Source of the DNA: Protostelium mycophagum
Lineage: Eukaryota; Evosea; Variosea; Protosteliida; Protosteliaceae
Assembly: GCA_002081555.1 (NCBI GenBank)
Contig: KV920964.1
Span: 1 to 44,293 of the forward strand
Length of the DNA: 44,293 bases
Reading direction: 5' to 3'
In this document: piece by piece, positions 34,066-44,293 of the stretch
Numbering within the stretch: the stretch's first letter is position 1
Layout of the letters: every line of letters begins with the position of its first letter
Notes under the pieces: model-generated
Told to the model about the DNA's origin: nothing
What the model saw: the letters and a program-made list of their open reading frames with translations, nothing else
The model's database searches: none
Program-made: the position numbers and the translations under genes

Positions 34066-35485
34066 ATGACGGGCACATCTATCTCAAAGGGAGAATGGAA
34101 AACAATCCGCCCTTCAAAGAGTTCTATGAGAATTACCAATCCGCTCAGAGACATCGTTGATCAACTGAAAGTTCCACCAAATCCACCAAAACCTCTCATT
34201 TCTCTGTCAATCGGTGAGTATTCTGTCCGTCATTCTTCTCATTTTCCTGACTTCATCCAGGGGATCCCACCGTTTTTGGAAATCTCCTTACCGCGGATAA
34301 CATTGTTGAGAGTCTAGCAGAGAACATTAGATCTGGAAAATATAATGGATACGCACACTCGGCTGGTTACGAATGTGAGTGTACATCGCCAACATGATTT
34401 CTGACAGACACAGCTGCAAGAGCTGCAGTGGCCGAAACACATACAACAGAGAGATCACCTTTGACATCTGCTGATGTCTTCTTGACAAGTGGATGTTCTG
34501 GCGCCTTGGAAATCGCCATCGCAGCTCTGGCGGATGAAGGACAGAATCTATTGATACCAGCACCTGGTTTCACTCTATACGGAGTTGTTTGTGATTATAA
34601 GGGTGTAGAGAAGCGATATTATACATGTAATCCAGACAAGAATTGGGAGGTCAATCTCGATCATTTGGAATCACTCATAGACGAGAACACAGCAGCAATA
34701 CTCATAAATAATCCATCAAACCCAACTGGTGCAGTCTATTCAAGAGAACATCTCCAAGGTGATTTCGATTGTCTGTACATCGAACAATCTAAATGACACT
34801 GGACAGAAATATTGAGAGTGGCAGAGAAATACCACCTGCCGATCATCGCAGACGAGATATATGAAGGAATCATATTCAAAGGACATTCTTTCTATGCCCT
34901 CGGAGATCTATCAGACAATGTACCTGTGCTGTCTGTCGGTGGTCTCGCGAAGAACTTCGTGGTGCCAGGATGGAGGTTAGGATGGGTTGTCGTTCACGAC
35001 AGAAACAATTTATTCCAAGAGGTACTTATCTTTCATCCAAAATAAATGAGTTCTAAAGACGACAGGTCAAAAAGGGACTGTTGAAATTAACCCAAGTCAT
35101 ATTGGGAGCTTGTACTCTGGCACAGTCTGTAGTAGAAGAAGCTCTGTTGAACACACCAGACACATATTCACAGCAGCTAACCGCCACCCTCGAGACACAC
35201 GCAGATTTCTTGGCAGAGAAACTGGGCAACATTGCCGGTATAAAGACAGTGAGGCCAGGAGGAGCCATGTACCTCATGTTCGGCATAGAACCCGACCACT
35301 TTAGTGATTTCAAGACGGACGTGGAGTTTTCAAAGAAACTGTTGGAGGAAGAGATGGTGTTGGTGCTGCCAGGCACACTATTTCAGGCACCAGGGTTCAT
35401 CAGACTCGTGACATGTCCACCTCTACACAAGTTATCGGAGGCATGTGACCGGATCATCGCATTTTGTGAGAGACATACGAAATAA
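34066..35485 (+). CDS. TAT: Tyrosine aminotransferase
   Basis: Five exons (34066-34213, 34261-34374, 34408-34758, 34807-35021, 35066-35485) encode 415 aa (human 454). It is a PLP-dependent enzyme converting tyrosine and 2-oxoglutarate to 4-hydroxyphenylpyruvate and glutamate, the first step of tyrosine breakdown. The N-terminal region NPLRDIVDQLKV and LSIGDPTVFGNL match the TAT subfamily. The PLP site is complete: Asn in NNPSNPTG, Asp in IIADEIYEG, Lys in VGGLAKNFVVPGWRLGW. The C-terminal part (GGAMYLMFGIE... FQAPGFIRLV) also fits. The N-terminal regulatory extension of the mammalian enzyme is absent. Its stop is 21 bp from the stop of convergent ALYREF. Confidence 0.95.
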
Positions 35486-35506
35486 AGTTATCATCGATAC
35501 TTTTTA

Positions 35507-36490
35507 TCAATCTTCTTGGTCTGCGGCCATGCCACCAACTCTCTTTCCTCTTCCTTTGAAGTTGTATCTGTCATCCACAACGTAAGGCTCCTGGCTGCTT
35601 CCACGTCCTCCCTTCACTCCTCTCACATTTCCTCTTCCTCCTTGCTGCTTCATCTTCAATATCAAAGAGATGTCATGTACTCACAGCTGAGGCGAGTGAC
35701 AGGTCGATGCCGTCCTGTCCATTCAGTTTATCGATTGCCTCATCTGCTTCATCGACGGTGCTGAAAGTGACCATTCCAGATCCTTTTCATTATGAATCCT
35801 TTTTAAAAATGCATCATCTACTCACCTTCAGATCTGCCAGACTTGTCGTAGTGGATCTTCACGTTCACAACAGTTCCAGCTGCTGAGAAAAATTTCTGAG
35901 GCAAGATTTAGAGACATTGAAATAATTAAAAAAATGAGCACCTTAACATCATTCTCCAGCCAGTCGAAAGGGAGACCCTCTGCACGAATACGTGTACTTC
36001 CCTCTGCGGTTGGGTTGGACTCTGAAGATTGGAATTTACGATTTCTTCTGGCCGGGCGATTATCATCCTCATAGAGGTCATGCTTCCAGTCGGTGGCATC
36101 ATCCAAGCTTCCAGCGGGTGTACGTTCGACCTTGATCTCTCAGAATGGAACATATTTTCTTGATCGGAAAAAAGGTTCATTTTGGATGGATCTAAAAATG
36201 TGAGGATTGAACACCTGCTCTCTATCGTTGTTGCGCTCTTTGCGACCACCATAAGGGCTGAATCTTCCCCTGCCACCTCTTCCACCCTCATTGGATACTG
36301 TAATTCTCAAGTTATCTACATCTCCACCACGTCCTCTGCGAGAAGCGCCATAACCCTGATCTCTATCTCTTCTACCAGAAAATGACTCTTCTCTTCTTCC
36401 TCCACGTCCCTGGAATCCACCTCTTCCACCACCTCTTGGTTTGCGGCTCTTGGCTGCGATTTCGTCGAGTGAAAGATCCATGCGGTCCAT
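35507..36490 (-). CDS. ALYREF: mRNA export adaptor ALYREF/THOC4
   Basis: Five exons (36490-36215, 36130-35942, 35895-35826, 35782-35685, 35653-35507) give 259 aa. The N-terminal conserved box MDRMDLSLDEIAA is followed by an Arg/Gly-rich region (PRGGGRGGFQGRGGR), the RRM (STRIRAEGLPFDW... IHYDKSGRSEGSGMVTFS... DEAIDKLNG) and a C-terminal RGG segment. ALYREF loads onto spliced, capped mRNA through the TREX complex and hands it to the export receptor NXF1. Exon 1 holds the whole RGG-1 region. The usual C-terminal UAP56-binding box is not clear: the protein ends VGGMAADQED. Divergent from the IleRS gene. Confidence 0.93.
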
Positions 36491-36958
36491 ATTGTCTGCC
36501 CTAAAATTTGATTGGCAGGATTTGGTCGCAGGACGATCGCACTTTTAAGTTCGGATAAACCAAAAAAAGAACAAATAAAAGATATTCTTCTTCGCTGGGA
36601 GCCAGCTGAAGATTTTTAATTTAGATAGGTTTGTGGTAGTTCCTCATGAGGAAACCCTTGCACAGAAGTCTGAAAAATTTGAAAAAGTAAGGAGAAATTT
36701 TACTGTAGAGACTTCAATAAAATTTTTCAAAATTTAGCAATGGTTCTCAACCAGCGCAAACAATGATATCCTCACCCCTTCATGTCTCAGGATGTGTCAG
36801 CAGTTTCCACAAGGAAAATTTTCATTTTTGATTTTGAATTAAATGATGAGAATTACGTACCTTCCAGCGTTGTAGACCGTCCGACAGTCCATCCAGGAAA
36901 GCGAAGATTTCCGGAGAGCACGATCCCCAGAAGAACCATCAATCTAATCTCGATCCAA
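36491..36958. promoter_or_regulatory. Divergent promoter of ALYREF and IleRS
   Basis: A 468-bp region between divergent start codons. An open frame reading into the IleRS start begins at 36782, but the extra 59 residues look like translated 5' UTR. It contains GCGTTGTAGACC (36865-36876), a partial match to the recurrent intron word. Confidence 0.4.
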
Positions 36959-39900
36959 ATGGTGTCCTCCTCGTTTGAATTCAACGAGATAGAGTCACAA
37001 GTGACATCCTTTTGGGAAGAACACCAAGTATACAAGAAGGCCAAAGAGAAGGTCGCTCAAGGAAAACCTTATTATTTTCTAGATGGACCACCTTATACAA
37101 CAGGTATCTTCTATATATCCACAGATTCATGCTGAGCTTTTCTCAGGTAGAGTACACATTGGAACAGCTTGGAACAAGACTTTAAAAGACATGTTCATCA
37201 GATACAAGCGTATGTGTGGTTATAACATATGGGACAGGCCAGGATATGTATTGGTCTCTGTGTCAGATTTGACATTAATCCGATTAGGACATGCATGGAA
37301 TCCCGACAGAACGAGCGACAGAGTTGGCGCACGGAATCAGTGGTCGACTTGACATTGAATCCAAGATTGGAAAAGATCGGTTCGTCCAATTATGCAGGGA
37401 ATTCTGTATTAACAACATGAACACAATGTCTAAAACATTTAAACAATTAGGTATAAATCCATTAGTGATGATGAACTCATGGTTCCAGGTGTGTGGATGG
37501 ACTTCGACAACAGTTATCAATCTCTGAGCAAAGAATTCATGGAAGGAGAATGGTGGTTCATCAACATGGCCCACCAAAAAGGACGACTATATAAGGTACA
37601 GCTGTCCATCATACCATCATATTAATCTCTGATCACGAACATCAAAAAGTCTGAATCATGTACAGGGTCTTCGCACAATGGCTTGGGACGTTACCAGCGG
37701 CTCTGCATTATCAAAACGTAAATTCAGATCAGTTTTCTGTCAACAATTTCGTCTGAAGAGTTCAGATGAGCTAGAGTATAAAAAGATAGTGGACACAGCC
37801 ATATTCGTAAGGTTCAAAGTGACCAATCTAAAAGACAGAATAAAGACCTTCTTCATCGTGAGTGGACAGACATCACATCATCATCTCACCTCTAAAGATA
37901 TGGACGACTACACCGTGGACCATCGCTTACAACTTGGCCATACTTGTCAACCCGACGATGCAATATTCAAAGGTGATCATCATGATGACGAGCTCCATCC
38001 ATGGTCTTAGAGGTGCAGTTGAACGTTGTCTATGAAGGGGAGGAGCAGAACTGGTACATGATGAAGGACTCTGTCGATGATTTACTATTGAAGAAATTGA
38101 ATTTAAAAGGATACAAATTACTCGGAAATTATCTGGGAGAGGAATTGGCAGGTCATTTTTTATTATTCTTTGGAATTTCCACAACCATAAAGACATAAAG
38201 AAATATATTGTGTAAAAATAATAGGGATGACGTATGACCCGCCATTCTTTCAAATGAGTACAACCTACCAACAGATAAAGAATAAACACCCTGCATGTTT
38301 CACTTGCATCGCGGACAACAGCGTCACAAATGTGGGGACAGGTAAATATCATGCTCATTCCTATCCATAGAGATGTCTGCAGTTTGATGTGCGGCTGTGA
38401 CACAACCATCATATTTTGGTGATTTCAGAATTTGTTTTGAGCAATTCTGCTGCAAATCTACAGCACAAAGCTTTACAAAAGACCAAACAATGGGACATCT
38501 ACTCTATTTATAGATCTCAAACTGATGATGATAGGTGTCATGCACTGTGCCCCGGGATGTGGACCAGATGATTATGAGAGCGGTTACAAAGTGGGGATCC
38601 CCGCGTTTAATACCGTGAACGAACAGGGGGTCATCGAGAACCTACCTCCATTCGACGGATTGAGACCCAGACACGACGACCAGATTTTCATCTCCAAATT
38701 GACCCAATGTAAAGGTGGGTTCTTTAGAGTCTTCTGATCTGAAGATATAAGCCTTGTTGTGTACACACCGAATTGAACACGAGTATCCACATGGAGAGCG
38801 AAGTCAGACTCCAGTAATATTCCGCACAACAAAACAGTGGTTTCTAAAAATAGAAGACATCAAGGTGAGACTCGTGTGATGACGTCATTGAAAGTAATAG
38901 GAGAGGCTGATTGAAGAGAATGATAAGATCAAATGGAGGCCAGAAGCGGCATATAATGCATTCGCGAATTGGTTGATCAACCTGAGAGACAACTCCATTT
39001 CAAAGCAGAGGTAATATCGTTCATTTTTATTATCATATAAATCATCTGTGTCTATATTTAGACTCATGGTGTAGGTTCTGGGGAACACCATTACCTATAT
39101 GGATCAATACGGAAGATGAAGAGGATTACATGATCGTCTCAAGTGCCAAAGAACTAGCTCAATTAGCGGGTAGATGACTTACATCTTCTATTAGTATTCA
39201 TATGATCAAGGACTGGATGAAGAACCCGAAGATCTACACATTGACACGGTAGATCCGATCATCATAGATCGTTACAGCGAAAAACTGAAGAAGATGTGTC
39301 AATACAAGAGGATTTCAGATGTTCTAGATGTGAGTAGATCTATATCTGCAATTGATTGATGGAGTAGGTGTGGGTAGATGCCGGGACAACACTGTGGAAC
39401 TCGGTCAGATGGTGTTCAGGCAACACGGATTGTAACAACTTCACACCGGCAGAATTTATATTAGAAGGGAGGGACCAGATCAGAGGGTGGTTTAATTTAT
39501 TACACGTGCTCTCCATGATCATGTTTGATCAACCCGCGTTCCGTAACGTTTACGTGCACGGTTTCGTGAATAACACACTGGGGAAGAAGATGTCAAAGAG
39601 TCAGGGGAATTATATATTACCAGAAGAGATCACTACCAAGGTGACGTCATGATTTTGCTGCGCATCTACAACGATGTTTGTTGGGTTTGGTTTTGTTGTT
39701 AATTTCTGCAGCTTCGCTGCAGATACAGTAAAGCTTTTGATTGCTGTGTTACCGATTTGTGGCATAATGAAAGTGCAAGGATCACAATAGAACTTCTGAT
39801 TGCTCCTGCACAATCAAATTGATACCATTGACTATATGAACAATAAAATGACATGTACCAGTTTGGCGTAGACGTAATGAGATCTTACGTAATAGGAGCC

Positions 39901-41555
39901 TGTCAGCCAGGGCAAGACATGAATTACAACTCGAAAGATGTGGAACAGACATCCAAGAACATGAGAATACTGTGGAATATACATAAATACGTCATCGACT
40001 TTGCCTCCCATCAACACGTACAGGTGGGTTGTATATCTTTTCAGAAGGATGACGTCATGACAGATACTATTATTAGAACAAGTGAGGGAGGGGTTAGGTG
40101 TGGAGGAGCTGTACGTACTCTCCAATCTGAACAGCACTGTACACAATATAACCATTGCGCTGGACAATTATCAATTGAATCAGCCTCCTGGAATATTGTG
40201 TAAATTTCTGCTGGATATGAGTAAGACATACATGCAATTGGTGTGGGAGAGGGTTGCTGTTGGCACACCCAGAGAACAGACTATTGTATTATCCGTATTA
40301 TTGCATCTCTTGGTCAAATCCTTCACCATGTTCGCGATCGTCGCCCCTTTTTTCAGGTGAGACGTCATGAGTAATGACATATGTCTTGTTGACATGTGTA
40401 GTGAGCAGATCTATCAGAATCTTCGTAAACAATTCCCGGAACTATGCGAGACAGATCTATTATCACCCATCAGCATACATCTACAACCGTGGCCCACAGT
40501 AGATCCATCCCTCCTCAATATACAACTTGAATCTGACTTTTATATCGTCAAGAAAGCGGTCACCGCTGTCCTCGCCGCGCGTATCAAAGCCTCCATAGGT
40601 GATCCTCCACATTCTAAAAATAGGTCGTGATCTATTTTTAGGAGTGAGACAGCCAGTACAAGAGATAAGGTTCACGTGTAGCCAAGCAGAAGAGAAGACT
40701 ATAAATAGATTGAGGGATGTCATCTTACTCAGGACGAATGCAAAGAAGATATCCTTTGATGATACGGGGACAACATTGTATGTACACCCGAACCATAATA
40801 TCATTGGGAAGTGAGTAGTCATATCACTTGTGATATCGTATTGATCTGAAAAGGTCGTGGGGGAAGCATACACCGGAGGTGGTTCATTTTGTGGAGTCTA
40901 ATGCGGAGATGATTGCCGATTCTATACTGAAATCTGAGGTATCCACCACTCTCATCAATAGTTATTTTGTATCGCAAAGCCATTTTGGTGTAACTTGATC
41001 GTAATATGTCTATCTATTGTTTATAATGATTAATATCAGGATAAAGTGTACCAGACTACTATCGAAGACATTGATGGCACAAAGAAAGTAAATGTTCTAT
41101 TTTTAGTTGCACCAACTCACCATCGAAGAGCGTGGAGATAAAGAGGCACCACCTCATACTGGAGTACGCCACACTACATCCGTGGGTACACAGTGGAGAA
41201 GGAGGAATCCAGGCATATTTAGACACGACAAGATCACCATCATTAGTACAAGAGGGATACGGACGTGAATTGATCAGAAAGGTGCAACTGGCGAGGAAGA
41301 GGCACCAATTATCAAAGGCTGAACTCATTCTGTTGACGATCTACGCGACAGAAGATGACGTGTTGAGAGCCGCAGAGATGTATGCTCCCTATATTATAGA
41401 GAGGACGAGCACGCTTAAACTGACCCTGAAGAATCCTGAGAACGGCTTCCGTTTCACAAAAGGGTATGTCTTTGGATTTCTTTGGCACGAGAAACGTGAT
41501 GTCTTACGAAATATAAATCCAGATTGTCTGTAGGATATCTTTCATTTTAAAATGA
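36959..41555 (+). CDS. Isoleucyl-tRNA synthetase, archaeal type, 23 exons
   Basis: About 1,063 aa. It attaches isoleucine to tRNA-Ile. Class I signatures: [20 protein letters not shown] (HIGH region), [13 protein letters not shown], editing-domain WTTTPWT and [29 protein letters not shown], and [11 protein letters not shown]. These resemble archaeal IleRS, not animal cytosolic IARS1 (GLPHYGH, KMSKRKKNYP), and the long animal C-terminal extension is absent. Exons: 36959-37103, 37147-37247, 37288-37450, 37489-37595, 37666-37717, 37766-37857, 37898-37972, 38013-38151, 38225-38341, 38535-38714, 38752-38864, 38901-39010, 39075-39169, 39211-39329, 39368-39640, 39862-40023, 40064-40356, 40402-40598, 40642-40810, 40854-40938, 41040-41087, 41129-41463, 41534-41555. 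All close in frame. Start chosen at [13 protein letters not shown], the normal family start. Possible lateral origin. Confidence 0.93.
39706..39722. repeat. Mini-hairpin, 3-nt loop, in an IleRS intron
   Basis: CTGCAGC-TTC-GCTGCAG: a perfect 7-bp stem within the 221-nt intron 39641-39861. Confidence 0.6.
40599..40641 (+). repeat. 43-nt intron with perfect inverted CTAAAAATAG pair
   Basis: This intron holds CTAAAAATAG (40614-40623) and its exact reverse complement CTATTTTTAG (40632-40641), separated by 8 nt. The second arm is the 3' splice acceptor. The pair could fold into a 10-bp stem covering more than half of the intron. Confidence 0.85.
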
Positions 41556-41817
41556 GCAGATTCAAAGGGGGTGAATACCGAGCCAAACACGTGGAGAACG
41601 AGAAGCTTGGAGCGGGAGCGACATGCCAGATGAAAATAAGAGTTTTACTGCCAGAGAGGAATAACAAATAATTGCTATTTATAGGACACTGTTCCAGAAA
41701 GAGAAATCAATTCGGATAAAAAGATGTTTTTGTTCCTGAAGTTTCTATCTACAACGAGGAGCTTCTTGCGTTTTTCCTTCTGCATGATCTGGTGGAGAGA
41801 GCCATTATAAAGAAGTC
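41556..41817. other. Spacer between IleRS and eIF3b
   Basis: A 262-bp spacer. A 39-codon frame starts at 41552, overlapping the IleRS stop, but has no recognised features. The last 80 bp are the likely eIF3b 5' UTR, with a pyrimidine-rich run (TTTTTCCTTCT) typical of translation-factor mRNAs and the word TCTACAACGAG (41748-41758). Confidence 0.45.
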
Positions 41818-44126
41818 ATGTCGGACGAAGTCAGATTGGACGAGAGTTTCCAAAAATTCATTGTGGTGGATGGCATTCCCATCGTTGGTCAAGATAAGCT
41901 TCCCAAACTCACCAAGGTGCTCGATTTACAGTTCAAAAAGCACGGTGATGTTGTGAGTCTTCACATCCCAGAGACTTCTGAGGGTCAATCAAAGGGGTAT
42001 GTTCGATCACATTTTTACCGATATATCTCATCTCACCTTGTCAGTCTCTGCTTCATCGAATATAGCAAGAAGGAAGAAGCCGATACAGCTGTTGCAAACA
42101 TGAACAACCATCAATTGGACAAAGCCCACACTTTGAGGGTTCACCGTTACGAGGATATCAAGAGGATCTGGTCAGTACCTAGCACTTATGAAGAGCCACA
42201 GCAGACTCCTTACACCAGCAAGGTAATTAATTGAAATCTGATGATCTAGATGATCTTTTGATCTCATTTCCTGAAGGAAAATCTCCAATCGTGGCTCCTC
42301 GATGAGCGCGCGATGGATCAGTTTGTCATGAGATACAGCGATCTCACAGAGGTCGTCTGGAACGATCTCAAGACTGGTGAGGAACCCGAGTCCGTTTTAA
42401 GAAGAGTTCAAGATGCACAAGATCGTAATGCGTACGTCGCCTGGTCACCAAAGGGCAGCTACCTCCTCACCATTCACGCAGCAGGTGCCAGATCTGACCT
42501 CTAAAGATTTACATTTTACTCATTTACATCAGGAAGTGTTGCTCTGTGGGGAGGAGAGAGATGGGCTAAATTTGCTAGATTCCTCCACCCAGGAGTCAAG
42601 CTCGTAGAGTTTTCGCCCTGTGAAAGGTATTCTAAATATTTATGTGGCTAAATGTTTATTTATAATACCAGGTACCTTGTAACCGCCAGCCCTCAATTCC
42701 AAGACAACGACAACCCAAAGGACCCACAATGCATCATCGTTTGGGACATTCGCACTCAAAGAAAGCTCAGAGGTGATAATATAGCTATGAGAAAGTCGCT
42801 CATGAAGAAAAGGATTCACATCTGGAAAGAACACATCGACTTGGCCCGTGTTCAAATGGAGTCATGATGGTAATTACATCGCCAGAGTGATCGAGAACGG
42901 TATCGCCGTCCACTCTGTTCCCTCTATGGACTTGTTGGATAAAAAATCCATCAAGGCTCCTGGAGTGAAAGAATTTAGCTGGTCGCCCACCGATCTGTTG
43001 ATCAGTTATTTTTTGCCCGCAGTAGAGAGCAGAGCACCCACCCTCTTTATTGTAGACATTCCCTCAAAGAAGGAGAGAAGATCAAAAGTTCTCTTCGATG
43101 CCACAGAGGTAACGAAATCACTTGTATGATGACGAGATCGTGATCTGAAATGATGACAGTGCAAGCTGAACTGGCATCCACAAGGAACATACTTGTGCCT
43201 TAAGATTGACAGACAGAAGAAGAAGACCACAATACAAGGTTTCGAGATATTCCGTATCAGAGAGAAGGACATCCCAGTCGAGCTCCTCGAATTCAAAGAC
43301 ACCGTCCACTCTTTTGCCTGGGAACCACATGGAAACAGATTCGCCATCGCACACGGAGACCCTCCTCGTCTGGACATCTCTTTCTATGTTGTAGAGAAAT
43401 CTATTAGACTTCTCAGTACGTATTTATTATTTAGATTGGTTCGTGACAATGTACAGAGACACTCGACAAGAAGCCCGCTAACCAGTTGATATGGTCACCC
43501 AAGGGTAAATATATCGTGCTTGGTGGTGTTGGTCCCAACAGCACTGGAGTATTAGAGTTCTTCAACGTGGACGATATGGAATCAATGAGTGAGAATTTAT
43601 ATTTTATTCTTTTTTTCTCAATAAAACAGACGTCGTGGAGCACTTCAACACATCCGGAGTGGAATGGGATCCCACCGGAAGATACGTCACATCAGTCGTG
43701 TCAGCGTGGAGACACAACATTGAGAACGGTTACAACATGTACAACTTCCAAGGAAAGGAGCTGAAGAAGGTTCTCAAGGACAAGTTCTTCCAATTATTAT
43801 GGAGACCCAGACCACCCAGCCCACTCTCTGAAGACCAACTGGAAGGCTTGAAGAATAACCTCGAGACACTCTCCAAGAAGTACAAAGAGGCAGATGCAGG
43901 AAAGAAGAGGGAAGAGAGGGAGAAGAGAGCTCAGAAGAGGATCAACATCAAGAAGGAGTTCGAGCTATTCATCCGGACGAAGAAGGAAGAGTACGCACAG
44001 GCCATCAGAGACTTCGAGAGAGATGCACTCGACGGAGAGTCTTATGAAGACGAGAAGAATGTGTATTACATCGAGAAACAGGTGGAGGAAATACAAGAGG
44101 AGGAGGAGACCATTTTGGAGGATTGA
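41818..44126 (+). CDS. EIF3B: Eukaryotic translation initiation factor 3 subunit B
   Basis: Nine exons (41818-41996, 42045-42222, 42277-42484, 42533-42626, 42672-42772, 42813-43108, 43160-43415, 43457-43588, 43630-44126) give 646 aa. eIF3b is the scaffold subunit of eIF3, which joins the 40S subunit, mRNA and initiation factors. An N-terminal RRM (FIVVDGIPIVGQDKL... GLCFIEYSKKEEADTAV) is followed by the WD40-like propeller (WSPKGSYLLTIH; KWSHDGNYIARV; FEIFRIREKDIPVELLEFK; WSPKGKYIVLGG; VEWDPTGRYVTSVVS). A C-terminal helical tail has the conserved FQLLWRPRPPSPLS. The acidic N-terminal extension of mammalian eIF3b is nearly absent. It starts 13 residues before the RRM core and ends on an acidic EEEETILED tail. 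Confidence 0.96.
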
Positions 44127-44293
44127 TCTCACAATACATTGCCTCGATAAAAAAATGAAAAAATTTCTATTCAATTATACTCGTACATTTAAATTTAAAA
44201 TTAGGCTCCTTGTTACAAGCGACATTTATTGTAATGTCCTTATTGGATATATCCGTCCAATCCGTCATCTGCGGGGACATAACCACCAGTGAC
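44127..44293. other. Downstream flank of eIF3b
   Basis: AT-rich 3' flank with AATAAA-like runs (for example GATAAAAAAATGAAAAAAT) suitable for a 3' UTR. Nothing else is supported. Confidence 0.4.

Noticed and set aside
36782-36958. N-terminal extension of IleRS from an upstream start codon
   Set aside because: The added residues have no family similarity. The Met at 36959 matches the normal start of archaeal-type IleRS.
41552-41670. 39-codon frame overlapping the IleRS stop codon
   Set aside because: Short, no recognised motif, and sits in the spacer and 5' UTR before eIF3b.
1-44293. CRISPR arrays, bacterial operons, rRNA genes, retroelement or LTR remnants
   Set aside because: No regularly spaced repeats, no Shine-Dalgarno-style gene packing, no rRNA-like sequence, and no reverse transcriptase, integrase or capsid-like frame was seen on either strand.

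Overview
The window is nuclear DNA of a small-genome eukaryote, most likely an early-branching animal. It holds fourteen well-supported spliced protein genes and one weaker ORF. Introns are GT-AG and very short, mostly 38-60 nt. Gene density is about one gene per 3 kb. Neighbouring convergent genes have stop codons only 15-98 bp apart. The gene content points to a ciliated animal: CFAP47, a secreted-type CUB protein, a WSC-kelch membrane protein and tyrosine aminotransferase. A compact sponge genome, possibly a glass sponge, would fit the density, the tiny introns and a possible trans-splice arrangement, but that placement is inference.

Layout. 1-1103: mostly non-coding, one doubtful small ORF. 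1104-12884 (+): CFAP47 in 46 exons. 12983-about 16490 (-): membrane-segment/leucine-rich-repeat/VPS9 protein, tail-to-tail with CFAP47. 16760-17832 (-): short protein with four calcium-loop repeats and biased codon use. 18273-23060 (-): an undivided MadBub checkpoint kinase with an array of ABBA-like Cdc20-binding motifs. It is head-to-head (132 bp) with SYF2 (23193-24555, +), whose last intron holds a 100-N assembly gap. Then on + come a DUF427 protein (24696-25069) and a DHHC palmitoyltransferase (25190-26707), converging on a CUB membrane protein (26733-27420, -). 27831-28069 and 28381-29919 (+): an unrecognised 65-aa protein and a coiled-coil protein. 29935-31459 (-): F-box fused to a TMEM185-like membrane domain. 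Four bases upstream lies the stop of a WSC-kelch-TM protein (31464-33840, -). 34066-35485 (+): tyrosine aminotransferase, 21 bp from the end of ALYREF/THOC4 (35507-36490, -). 36959-41555 (+): isoleucyl-tRNA synthetase of archaeal rather than usual animal type, in 23 exons. 41818-44126 (+): eIF3b.

The genes are mainly housekeeping (splicing, mRNA export, translation, mitosis) mixed with ciliary, membrane and cell-surface genes. No joint pathway is evident.

The most unusual signals are: (1) the ABBA-motif array in MadBub, partly built from a recent 117-bp tandem duplication; (2) the spliced archaeal-type IleRS; (3) the LRR-VPS9 and F-box-TMEM185 domain combinations; and (4) three exact short words, CTCGTTGTAGA, CTAAAAATAG and TGACGTCA, each repeated about 11-13 times, largely inside these tiny introns. 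Exon boundaries were read by eye from splice sites and reading-frame continuity; almost all close in phase, and the unresolved ones are named in the entries.
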